Notes: generated from the sequence alone by a model not told the origin. DNA of 5,325 nucleotides from Gemmatimonadales bacterium (GCA_013003805.1 JABDII010000150.1:1-5325), one strand, 5' to 3'. Numbered from the stretch's first letter, positions 1 through 5,135 are shown. Numbers and translations are program-made.

Positions 1-230
1 TAGTCGATACCGACCACCTTGCCAAGGCTAGCGAGGGAAGCGAGACGCTCGAGTGCTCGACCGCCACCGCACCCGATGTCGAGAACAGTCGCGTTATCTC
101 GAATCTCCACCTTTGTGAGACCCCAACGCGTCAAACCGGAATGCCCGAAGTTCATGCCGCGAACAAGGAATCGGCCAAACCGTCCGCGAGGCTTTCCACT
201 CTGAGAGAGCAGTCTGCCAAGCAAGTTCAT
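1..230 (-). CDS. Class I SAM-dependent methyltransferase, N-terminal part (cut by window edge)
   Basis: The first 76 residues of a methyltransferase whose C-terminus lies beyond the left edge. The start at 228-230 is an ATG preceded by a near-perfect Shine-Dalgarno (AGGAGG, four bases before the ATG). Residues about 33-43 read MNFGHSGLTRW, a lead-in I associate with Methyltransf_11-type enzymes. Residues about 54-64 carry motif I (VLDIGCGGGRA), the glycine-rich loop that binds S-adenosylmethionine. The fragment ends in VVGID, matching motif II, whose acidic residue contacts the SAM ribose. A short basic stretch (GKPRGRFGRF, residues 12-21) comes before the domain. The methyl acceptor cannot be told from this part. 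The gene is the cassette downstream of the attC at 270-377, with a 39-base leader. Unlike its two upstream neighbours it has its own strong ribosome binding site. Confidence 0.9.
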   Translation of the reverse strand, partial: MNLLGRLLSQSGKPRGRFGRFLVRGMNFGHSGLTRWGLTKVEIRDNATVLDIGCGGGRALERLASLASLGKVVGID

Positions 231-240
231 CTTTCCTCCT
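231..240 (-). promoter_or_regulatory. Strong Shine-Dalgarno of the methyltransferase gene
   Basis: The minus strand reads AGGAGGAAAG directly before the ATG at 230. This is an almost full anti-16S match at a usable if slightly short spacing, and it fixes the start codon. It contrasts with the two cassette genes at 395-922 and 975-1412, which have no visible ribosome binding site. Confidence 0.85.
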
Positions 241-269
241 TACTGAATCCTAGGCCCGGTCATTTGTGA

Positions 270-377
270 GCCTAACGAATTCCGCGTAAGTGGCGGGCCA
301 CACTAGCCCGCCCTGCTCACATGAACGACTTCCTTTGAAAAGCGGCAGAGCCCGACTACTGCACGCGGCTGTTGGGC
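270..377 (-). other. attC recombination site 1 (108 bp, long form)
   Basis: On the minus strand the site opens with R'' GCCCAAC (371-377) and closes with R' GTTAGGC (270-276), both fitting the RYYYAAC / GTTRRRY consensus. The inner arms pair: on the plus strand CCGCGTAAGT (282-291) faces ACTGCACGCGG (358-368), giving ACGCGG and ACT matches around unpaired bases, as expected for L'/L''. The variable centre carries a second perfect hairpin, GGCGGGC at 292-298 with GCCCGCC at 306-312 and a 7-base loop. The site belongs to the cassette of the unknown gene at 395-922, whose stop codon lies 17 bases before R''. At 108 bp it is within the known attC range. Confidence 0.9.
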
Positions 378-394
378 GGCCTCGTCATATGAGC

Positions 395-922
395 CTAATC
401 GCTCCAAGATCGAGCAGCCAGCACCTTTGCTGCAACCGTCGGCCAGGACCCCGAATAGAGTGTTACGACCAAATCACTCGCGATGCATTCAAACGTATGC
501 TCCCGAAAAAGGAAGATGAAGTGCCGTGCACCGGGTCCTTTGCGGGAACGTTCTGTCACTTTGTACGTACGCTCGTACTGTTCCCCCCAAATGCGACGGG
601 CAGATTGCGTCATCTGCCCCATGACCTCCTCCAGCCACGGCGATCCGCGGACCTCGAGTATCGGTGACTGGCATTCGCTGAGGCCTTTCGACCAGAGCGG
701 GTGCTCAGGCCTTCCCTCGTCGTTCGGATAACCGTACTTCGTCATCGTGCAGCCGACACATTCGACTGCGGCTATGCCCCTGTCTTCGTAGCGTCCGTCT
801 CTCCCTTTCCTTGTGCTGATCGCATCGAACAAGACGTGCAACCCGCCCATGCCCTCAATCAGTAGCTGGTCATAGGCCGACGGTGCGGGCTGAACGCCTA
901 GATCAATGGCAACAAAGTCCAT
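395..922 (-). CDS. Hypothetical cassette protein, 175 aa
   Basis: A soluble-looking protein with no signal peptide or membrane segment. The frame can be extended to a TTG at 970, but that would translate through attC site 2, so the ATG at 920-922 (MDFVAIDLG) is preferred. It lies 11 bases after the GTTAGGC core and has no Shine-Dalgarno. Visible landmarks are a Cys pair (ECVGC, about 54-58), a central PNDEGRPEHPLWSKGL (about 66-81), a tryptophan-rich middle and the strand-like HFIFLFREHTFECIASD (about 134-150). From memory the last two patterns resemble an unnamed family of hypothetical proteins often seen in genomes and cassettes (PNDE..HPL..KGL, then HFxFxFHxxTFECVA). I cannot verify this here and no function is known to me. 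The stop is TAG at 395-397, followed closely by attC site 1. Confidence 0.85.
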   Translation of the reverse strand: MDFVAIDLGVQPAPSAYDQLLIEGMGGLHVLFDAISTRKGRDGRYEDRGIAAVECVGCTMTKYGYPNDEGRPEHPLWSKGLSECQSPILEVRGSPWLEEVMGQMTQSARRIWGEQYERTYKVTERSRKGPGARHFIFLFREHTFECIASDLVVTLYSGSWPTVAAKVLAARSWSD

Positions 923-933
923 AGTGTGGTGGT

Positions 934-980
934 GCCTAACGTCCCTGTGTTTGAGCTGCGGGCAGGGCAACGGCTTACTC
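934..980 (-). other. attC recombination site 2 (short, about 47 bp, degenerate R'')
   Basis: The inner core GTTAGGC (934-940) is perfect. Next to it plus-strand CGTCCCTG (940-947) pairs with CAGGG (963-967) and ACG (970-972), an 8-bp stem with a 2-base bulge and a 15-base loop. The outer core on the minus strand, at 973-980, reads GAGTAAGC instead of RYYYAAC and contains the TAA stop (975-977) of the upstream gene. At about 47 bp it is shorter than the usual attC range of roughly 57-141 bp. It is probably a minimal or decayed site terminating the cassette of the gene at 975-1412. Confidence 0.7.
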
Positions 981-1412
981 TATCCCCACCCACTCGGCCC
1001 ACTTTCTGAACCCTTGTTCTACTACTGTGCGGACATCCTCCCAGGAGCTGCAGACCACAGCTGGTGCGAAGTCTGCCTCTGGAAGATCCGCCTCCTGAGA
1101 TCGATTCGAGAGGAGTGGTGTTGACCTACCCTCGACAACGAGCGCTGTCGCTTCGGTCGCGAGCATGAGATCGAAGACCAGTTGATGTAGGGAATCAGAG
1201 GTGCCCCTGAAGCTCAGGGCAACCTCCAAGAGCTCGCCTTCATCGATTCCCGAGGTAGTGATTTCGAGACTGAGCCCATCCCTGAGATCGACGTAGTCTT
1301 GCTCGCACGACATTTCTATCCCATGACGCTCGAGTACTCCCGATACTGCTGTCGCGTTAAGAAGCTCAACGTGAGACTCCTTGAATCGGAAAAGGAAGAT
1401 CTCGAATGCCAT
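975..1412 (-). CDS. Hypothetical cassette protein, 145 aa
   Basis: A small acidic protein, MAFEIFLFRFKES at the N-terminus and RKWAEWVGIE at the C-terminus. I do not recognise a family. It has no signal peptide or transmembrane helix. The sequence alternates strand-like segments (residues about 3-9, 53-58, 66-72) with likely helices (about 75-88 and 123-141), suggesting a compact alpha/beta fold. The start is the ATG at 1410-1412, 15 bases after the GTTAGGC core of attC site 3. A longer frame to 1454 would run through that attC and is not favoured. No ribosome binding site is seen; the leader is GGCAAGAAGACGACT. The TAA stop at 975-977 lies inside the outer core of attC site 2, so the gene fills its cassette almost exactly (940-1433). 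Small single-domain proteins of this sort in cassettes are sometimes immunity or antitoxin-like, but nothing here shows that. Confidence 0.85.
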   Translation of the reverse strand: MAFEIFLFRFKESHVELLNATAVSGVLERHGIEMSCEQDYVDLRDGLSLEITTSGIDEGELLEVALSFRGTSDSLHQLVFDLMLATEATALVVEGRSTPLLSNRSQEADLPEADFAPAVVCSSWEDVRTVVEQGFRKWAEWVGIE

Positions 1413-1427
1413 AGTCGTCTTCTTGCC

Positions 1428-1522
1428 GCCTAACGTCTCGCGATTCTGCGGCACGGCCAGCCAGGTGACAAGCGAAGCGTATCCACTAGTCCCTCCGTCC
1501 CAGCAGCAATCGCTTGTTAGAG
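1428..1522 (-). other. attC recombination site 3 (95 bp) with embedded stop codon
   Basis: Minus strand R'' is CTCTAAC (1516-1522), off consensus only at the first base; R' is GTTAGGC (1428-1434). The arms are very clear: plus-strand GCGATTCTGC (1440-1449) pairs with GCAGCAATCGC (1503-1513) over 10 bp with a single unpaired base (1507). One unpaired base in one arm is the hallmark extrahelical base that sets strand choice in attC recombination. The TAA stop of the oxidoreductase gene (1517-1519) is inside R''. Confidence 0.92.
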
Positions 1523-2599
1523 AGCATGCCCCTCGAGCTCAACGCTGACACCTCGTGTCTGGATGCTTTCGAAAAACGGTCGTGGCTCCACGAACGCTGC
1601 TTGTGTCCATGCGCCGGGTCTCGGTGCCGCGAGCAATTGCCGCACCGCCGCGACTGCCGGAATCGCCGTCAGCGCATAGGCGTCAGGATGCGACACTCGC
1701 AGCCTGATCTGCCGCCCGTCTCGAGTCATGGCTTGCAGAACCAAGGCAGCGCACTCCTCCGAGGAGGCAAACCGTCGGAGACCCCACCAAACCCACCGCG
1801 CGGCCGCACTGGGGTGGAGGCCGCCAAGTGCGAGCCCCAGGGGCAGCACCGCGTAGTCCACCAGTGGACCGAAGCCCGCGATGAAGAAGCCCGCGGATCG
1901 CAGGTCGGGCACCTCCTTCACTAGCTCACGGACCTCTTCGAGGCACATTGGGACGCAGGACGTTGACCCACGTCCGTCTTCGAAGTCGAAACGGCGAGCG
2001 TGTCGATAACCCCTCACCCATTCACCGTCGAGGTAGAGCGTCGGGTCCATTGCTCGGAGTTCAGCCACGAAGTCGAGGATCGTCTCGGGAGCGAGATCCA
2101 GGGCGCTCCATCTGAGAGCGAACTTGCCGCCAACCCACGCGGCGGCAAGCGGGGACTCCTCGTTCACGAAGCGGATCATTGCTCCGGCCAGACCAGGATG
2201 GACTCCGCCGTCGTCTACGACCGCAACCTGCTGCTTCAGGCAGTCGTCCTGGAGGGCCCGAAGCTGGGTCCATTTCTCCGGCGTGGACATGTAGATGCCG
2301 AGGTAGGATGTGCGGTTCTGAATCGCCCGCTCTGCGATCCAGGGACCGTCCCGCCAACTGCTCGTAGCTCCGATTACGACATCGGCCGACTCGAGGACCG
2401 AATCAAGCCTGGCGCTATCGGATAAATCGAACGCCGCCGTGCTGACGGACCCGCCATTGTCAGAAAGCGATGACTCAAGGGCTCTCAGCCGACTCTCATT
2501 TCGGCCGCAGACCACGAGGTCGATCCCTCCCTCTTCCAGCAATAGGCGACTGACCACACGCCCGGCCTGCCCTGTCGCTCCAAGCACGACTACGCGCAT
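1517..2599 (-). CDS. Saccharopine-dehydrogenase-like NAD(P)-binding oxidoreductase
   Basis: A 360-residue protein starting with a classical Rossmann fold: VVVLGATGQAG (residues 3-13) has the GxxGxxG dinucleotide loop. CGRNESRL (31-38) ends the second strand with an arginine, as in NADP(H)-preferring members. DLSDSARLDSVLESADVVIGAT (split around 58-79) is the usual D-x-x-D linker and fourth strand. This matches the Sacchrp_dh_NADP family. GVHPGLAGA (132-140) resembles the conserved GxHPGLP segment of the trans-acting enoyl reductase/saccharopine dehydrogenase-like group. Residues about 237-262 are hydrophobic and may be buried or membrane-associated. True lysine-pathway enzymes are not implied; the substrate is unknown. 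The ATG start at 2597-2599 has only a weak GTGAG upstream. The gene ends inside attC site 3. It is large for a cassette gene. Confidence 0.88.
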   Translation of the reverse strand: MRVVVLGATGQAGRVVSRLLLEEGGIDLVVCGRNESRLRALESSLSDNGGSVSTAAFDLSDSARLDSVLESADVVIGATSSWRDGPWIAERAIQNRTSYLGIYMSTPEKWTQLRALQDDCLKQQVAVVDDGGVHPGLAGAMIRFVNEESPLAAAWVGGKFALRWSALDLAPETILDFVAELRAMDPTLYLDGEWVRGYRHARRFDFEDGRGSTSCVPMCLEEVRELVKEVPDLRSAGFFIAGFGPLVDYAVLPLGLALGGLHPSAAARWVWWGLRRFASSEECAALVLQAMTRDGRQIRLRVSHPDAYALTAIPAVAAVRQLLAAPRPGAWTQAAFVEPRPFFESIQTRGVSVELEGHAL

Positions 2600-2643
2600 T
2601 GTCTCACGATGCTCTCTGACGCCCTTGCCGATAAGCTGCGGGC

Positions 2644-2680
2644 GCCTAAGGAGACCGTCAGCCTCAACGGCCCGTTGGGC
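2644..2680 (-). other. Degenerate attC-like element (37 bp)
   Basis: In the gap between the SurE-like gene and the oxidoreductase gene, the minus strand has a good outer core GCCCAAC (2674-2680) and, 37 bp along, CTTAGGC (2644-2650), which is the array's GTTAGGC with the first base changed. In between, CCGTT can pair with GACGG around a 6-base loop; a competing fold is the perfect short palindrome CAACGG-G-CCGTTG. The position, 15 bases after the SurE stop codon, is right for an attC. The changed G at the cleavage point and the small size suggest an inactive remnant. Confidence 0.45.
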
Positions 2681-2695
2681 CGCGTCGTAAGATGC

Positions 2696-3601
2696 CTACC
2701 GGTCCCTTGAGTCCGGCTGCCACGGGGGTAGTAAGCCGCTGTTCGTACGCAACCAATCCAGCAATTCTGGATCGGCGTCGCCGACACGCATCGGGACGAC
2801 GGCAATGCGACCACGCGCGACAACGGCTACATCCGATTCAGCGCCCGGCCGGCCTCGGAGTTCGATCGCAATTGACCAAACCTCCTTGCCCGGGACGGCC
2901 TGACTGGCCACGGGGTCGAGCTGCGCCGCTCCACCCATGATGCCGCGGGCCCGTTCCACGACTTCAACGCCGGTTATCTCCGACGGTGGTCCAACGGGCA
3001 GGCTAACGGTCAAGTAGCTTGGTGGCCGGATCTCTTGCATGATCCCGCTACGGGCAAGGCGCAGGACCCAATCCACCACGGCGGCTACGGCGTCTGGATC
3101 GTCGTCTTCGACGCCTGAGACGGCGATCGCGGGGATTCCGAGGAATGCGGCCGTGCGCGCTGCCCCGATGGTACCGGAGCCAAACCACTCGTCCGACATG
3201 TTGGCGCCGCCATTGATCCCCGACACGACAAGATCCGGTAGCGCGTCGGCCATCGGACCGGCCACCGCGAAGACCACACAGTCAGCGGGGTAGCCGTCCA
3301 AAGCCCAGGCTTGAACACCCTCGCCGATATCACGGCGCTCGACTACGAACTTGCCGGTCCGTGTGAACGTCATGAGGTTTGATGTGCCGCTCCGGTCCTC
3401 GCTCGACGCGACGAGAACAACGTCCGCGCTGCGTGCGAATCCGCGCGCAAGCGCCTGAGTGGCAACGTCCTCGATGCCGTTGTCGTTGGTGATAAGCACC
3501 CGCTGTGGCCAAGCGTTGTCTTGGGCCACCACGACGCTCGGCCCGACCAGCGCCAGGGCGACCGCAACGATGACAATGGCGCCACGAAGGATGTATATCA
3601 T
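2696..3601 (-). CDS. SurE-type 5'/3'-nucleotidase (survival protein E family), exported
   Basis: A 301-residue SurE-like phosphohydrolase. Residues 1-26 form a signal peptide (hydrophobic core about 8-25, likely cut near VVVA-Q), so the enzyme should act in the periplasm. The domain begins RVLITNDNGI (34-43), matching the SurE NDDGI motif. SSEDRSGTSN (66-75) carries the expected metal-binding serine. DGYPADCV (102-109) corresponds to GTPADCV. PDLVVSGINGGAN (122-134) holds the metal-binding Asn, and SGTIGAARTAA (142-152) follows as usual. SurE enzymes remove phosphate from nucleoside monophosphates using a divalent metal held by Asp-Asp-Ser-Asn; here the second Asp is Asn (residue 41). The chosen ATG at 3599-3601 has GGGAGGTG just upstream. 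A GTG at 3665-3667 with AAGGAG is a possible alternative adding 22 residues before the signal peptide. Typical SurE proteins are cytoplasmic and about 250 residues. Confidence 0.9.
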   Translation of the reverse strand: MIYILRGAIVIVAVALALVGPSVVVAQDNAWPQRVLITNDNGIEDVATQALARGFARSADVVLVASSEDRSGTSNLMTFTRTGKFVVERRDIGEGVQAWALDGYPADCVVFAVAGPMADALPDLVVSGINGGANMSDEWFGSGTIGAARTAAFLGIPAIAVSGVEDDDPDAVAAVVDWVLRLARSGIMQEIRPPSYLTVSLPVGPPSEITGVEVVERARGIMGGAAQLDPVASQAVPGKEVWSIAIELRGRPGAESDVAVVARGRIAVVPMRVGDADPELLDWLRTNSGLLPPWQPDSRDR

Positions 3602-3613
3602 GGCCACCTCCCT
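3602..3613 (-). promoter_or_regulatory. Ribosome binding site deciding the SurE start
   Basis: Minus strand GAGGGAGGTGGC lies directly before the ATG at 3601. It supports this start over the upstream in-frame GTG at 3667, because it places the hydrophobic signal segment at the N-terminus. The upstream GTG also has AAGGAG eight bases before it, so the choice is likely but not certain. Confidence 0.6.
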
Positions 3614-3698
3614 CCGTTTCCATTTGCGAGCGCCTTCGATCATCTGTGCGAACCGGCCATCTGACACGAGTCTGTCTCCTTAGTTTCGGGTGCTCGCG

Positions 3699-3759
3699 GC
3701 CTAACGTCGTTGCCGCTCAGCGGCCAGCGTAGCCGGTCCGTTGCAGCGGCTTGTTGGGC
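3699..3759 (-). other. attC recombination site 5 (61 bp, canonical)
   Basis: Minus strand R'' GCCCAAC (3753-3759) and R' GTTAGGC (3699-3705) both match consensus. Arms on the plus strand are GCCGCT (3712-3717) and AGCGGC (3745-3750), with further GC-rich pairing between. The length of 61 bp and the sequence AAGCCGCTGC after R'' are typical of short integron attC sites. It ends the cassette whose gene is the lipoprotein at 3844-4317 and begins the SurE cassette, which has a 97-base leader. Confidence 0.93.
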
Positions 3760-3760
3760 A

Positions 3761-3783
3761 GCCCTCGACGTACCCGCGAGGGC
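3761..3783 (-). terminator. Possible stem-loop terminator after the lipoprotein gene
   Basis: GCCCTCG (3761-3767) and CGAGGGC (3777-3783) form a perfect 7-bp GC-rich stem with a 9-base loop, between the lipoprotein stop codon (3844) and the attC R'' core (3759). No run of T follows on the minus strand, so it is not a classic intrinsic terminator. It may stabilise the mRNA 3' end or be an extra structure beside attC. Confidence 0.35.
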
Positions 3784-3843
3784 GAAACGTCCGCGCCAGG
3801 GTGCACCTCGCAATAGTATGCGGCGCTAGATCCACCGAAGGCA

Positions 3844-4317
3844 CTACCGCTTCTCCTGAGCCTGCGAGATCAGGTGACTGACGATCTTCCACTCTCCGTC
3901 GCGACGCTGTAGCACGCGCAGATGATGGATGTGACGATCCTGCATCTGGGATCCATTCGACATCTGCTGACCAGTGCGCACGAGCTTGCTACGGAGGAGA
4001 GCGACATCTGGCGCCAGGAACGTCACGTCTGAGAACTCGTTGTCCGAAGAGGTTCCAGCCATGACGAAGCCCAGGCCGAAGATGAACTCCAGCCCTTCCC
4101 GCAGGGCTTCGCGCCCCTGAAAGCGATCGCCGAAAGCGTTGGTCCAGTCGGCATCCTCGGAGTAGTCCTCGACAGCCACCGAAGCATCCCCCTCGACCCA
4201 GCCTCTGTTCCAAGAGTCGAGCGTCGCGAGTACCGCGGTTCGAGCGGCTTCCTCATCGTGTGTAGAAGTACACGACGCAACGAGACCGACCAGCAGGATT
4301 GAAATCGCAGCTTTCAC
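3844..4317 (-). CDS. Lipoprotein with NTF2/SnoaL-like (DUF4440-type) domain
   Basis: A 157-residue protein. Residues 1-16 are a lipoprotein signal with lipobox VASC, Cys16 being the lipid-attached residue; Thr at +2 would allow sorting to the outer membrane. The rest fits a SnoaL-like/SgcJ-EcaC NTF2 fold: an opening helix (EEAARTAVLATLDSWNRGW, about 22-40), then DASVAVEDYSEDADWTNAFG (44-63), FQGREALREG (66-75), and closing strands DVALLRSKLVR (104-114), RHIHHLRVLQRRDGEWKIVSHLISQ (128-152). The GRE and WKI-H positions are typical of the family. Members range from small enzymes to binding proteins, so no reaction is assigned. The start is GTG at 4315-4317, with GAGGAG only two bases before it. 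The gene is followed by a stem-loop and attC site 5. No attC with good cores separates it from the upstream beta-barrel gene. Confidence 0.87.
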   Translation of the reverse strand: MKAAISILLVGLVASCTSTHDEEAARTAVLATLDSWNRGWVEGDASVAVEDYSEDADWTNAFGDRFQGREALREGLEFIFGLGFVMAGTSSDNEFSDVTFLAPDVALLRSKLVRTGQQMSNGSQMQDRHIHHLRVLQRRDGEWKIVSHLISQAQEKR

Positions 4318-4458
4318 GGCTCCTCACATTGCCGACGAACATCGCCTGCCCAAAGAGTAATAGGCTTCGAAATGAAGCCGGTTCCATCCCTAGAATGCGG
4401 GTATGCCTGGATAGGTCGCAAGGGAGGCTTTAGGGAAACCCCTCACGTCCAGCCCCGC

Positions 4459-4522
4459 CAAGCTCGCCACCGCTGCCGGCTCGGCGAAGACAGCGGCGGT
4501 ATCAGCCGTTAGCGGCGGCTTG
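4459..4522 (-). repeat. Imperfect inverted repeat of attC size (possible decayed attC)
   Basis: On the minus strand CAAGC-CGCCGCT at the right end pairs with AGCGGTG...GCTTG at the left end, and inside it CCGCTG pairs with CAGCGG. The 64-bp length and two-part arms resemble an attC. However, the expected outer core is absent and the inner core position reads only CTTGGCG, so recombination activity is doubtful. Confidence 0.3.
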
Positions 4523-4541
4523 TACCGAATCGAAGCTCCGA

Positions 4542-4558
4542 CTTCCGCGGTGCGGAAG
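4542..4558 (-). terminator. Hairpin just downstream of the beta-barrel gene
   Basis: CTTCCGC (4542-4548) and GCGGAAG (4552-4558) form a perfect 7-bp stem with a 3-base loop, beginning 7 bases after the TAG stop at 4566-4568. It is well placed for a transcription terminator, but the following minus-strand bases (TCGGAGC) have no T-run, so a factor-independent terminator is uncertain. A 3'-end stabilising role is equally possible. Confidence 0.45.
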
Positions 4559-4565
4559 GTCTGGA

Positions 4566-5060
4566 CTAAAACCGCACACCCGCACTCACCACGAACTGGT
4601 CGCCGCCACCGGCCTCGACCCTCCCCTCGACAAACGGTTTGGCGCGGCCGATGTCGAAGAGGAGCCCGCCCAACAGGTTGAGTCCGCCTCGCGTCTCGTC
4701 GCCTGACGCCGTGGTGCCAAGCACGTCCACGGAGGCGTTCAAGTAGGCGAAGTTGAGGCCGGCACCCGCATATGGCTTGACTGGGGAGTCCTTGATCTCA
4801 AACCGGTAGACGAGGTTGAGGTTCAACTCCCAGTACGTCACGTCCGCGCCGAAGTCATCGCCCGGAAAGAAATAGTCGAATGATCCGACGGTCTCGAGGT
4901 TCGGCACGAGACGCTCGAGACCGAGCACGGCCCGAGCGCCGACTCCAAAGTCCATGTCGCTGCCCCAATCGCCGTGGACCCCTGCTGAGACCTGACCCGC
5001 TACGGGGCCGGCATTGAGGCTGGTGCCGAGAACCAGGAGCGCGAGTGCCTGGTGTCGCAT
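4566..5060 (-). CDS. Small outer-membrane beta-barrel protein
   Basis: A 164-residue exported protein. The ATG at 5058-5060 is chosen because it gives a clean signal peptide (MRHQALALLVLGTSLNAGPVAG, residues 1-22) and is preceded by GGGGAG seven bases upstream; the frame extends further to 5201 but that part looks noncoding. The mature part has alternating strands with glycine and aromatic residues: QVSAGVHGDWG (23-33), FGVGARAVLGLE (38-49), VTYWELNLNLVYRFE (74-88), VKPYAGAGLNFAYLNA (94-109), GGLNLLGGLLFD (125-136), PFVEGRVEAGG (142-152) and a last strand QFVVSAGVRF. The terminal Phe and aromatic spacing match the BAM recognition signal. This is the opacity/OmpW/OmpA-like eight-stranded barrel type. 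Its ligand or role is unknown. It is the only gene with a plausible promoter upstream. Confidence 0.88.
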   Translation of the reverse strand: MRHQALALLVLGTSLNAGPVAGQVSAGVHGDWGSDMDFGVGARAVLGLERLVPNLETVGSFDYFFPGDDFGADVTYWELNLNLVYRFEIKDSPVKPYAGAGLNFAYLNASVDVLGTTASGDETRGGLNLLGGLLFDIGRAKPFVEGRVEAGGGDQFVVSAGVRF

Positions 5061-5081
5061 CGTAGGACTCCCCCCGACAAT

Positions 5082-5120
5082 GTGCTCTGTGCCCACCTGC
5101 CCCCACCGCGGCGGGAGCAC
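5082..5120 (-). promoter_or_regulatory. Leader hairpin in the beta-barrel 5' region
   Basis: GTGCTC (5082-5087) and GAGCAC (5115-5120) are perfect inverted repeats, and the stem can extend with CCGCC against GGTGG across a small internal loop. The structure lies between the likely promoter and the Shine-Dalgarno at about 5068-5073. It could affect mRNA stability or translation. No known riboswitch pattern is recognised. Confidence 0.35.
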
Positions 5121-5135
5121 GCAAACAAGGTCGAT

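Larger units (their letters stand above)
1..3759 (-). mobile_element. Integron gene-cassette array (partial, left-reading)
   Basis: Five genes in one orientation, with four attC-like sites (270-377, 934-980, 1428-1522, 3699-3759) and one degenerate candidate (2644-2680) between them. On the minus strand each site lies just 3' of a gene and ends in the inner core GTTAGGC, which is the arrangement of integron cassettes. Taking the cut between G and T of that core gives cassettes of 276-939 and 940-1433, then 1434-3704, which may be split near 2649/2650. The methyltransferase cassette starts at 275 and leaves the window. Adjacent unrelated genes, short 5' leaders and stop codons inside recombination sites all fit cassettes. 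No integrase or attI is visible. The right boundary of the array is unknown; genes to the right of 3759 may be cassettes too, and the lipoprotein gene at 3844-4317 must belong to the cassette that ends in the 3699-3759 site. Confidence 0.85.
4318..4565. other. Intergenic region without a gene; two hairpins
   Basis: This 248-base gap lies between the beta-barrel and lipoprotein genes. I see no coding frame in it that looks real. It holds a perfect 7-bp hairpin just after the beta-barrel stop (4542-4558), an attC-sized imperfect inverted repeat (4459-4522), and a short perfect repeat GGCTTC-GAAAT-GAAGCC (4363-4379) closer to the lipoprotein start. No convincing promoter was found, so how the lipoprotein is transcribed is unclear. 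Confidence 0.5.

Noticed and set aside
290..667. Plus-strand open frame of 125 residues
   Set aside because: It begins inside attC site 1 and overlaps the 175-aa minus-strand gene. Its translation is rich in Arg, Pro and Ser with no domain pattern, as expected of an antisense shadow in GC-rich DNA.
968..970. Upstream TTG start for the 175-aa gene
   Set aside because: It would add 16 residues encoded by attC site 2 (PQLKHRDVRHHHT). The ATG at 920-922 just after the GTTAGGC core is more likely; coupling remains possible and is noted as a finding.
1514..2425. Two long plus-strand frames (1514-1924 and 2000-2425)
   Set aside because: Both are antisense to the oxidoreductase, whose Rossmann motifs make the minus strand the coding one. 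The plus frames show no recognisable domain.
46..4916. Shared 13-mer CGAGACGCTCGAG in the methyltransferase and beta-barrel genes
   Set aside because: In both genes it encodes an LER-type stretch with common GC-rich codons, and it has no similar flanks, so it is most likely chance.
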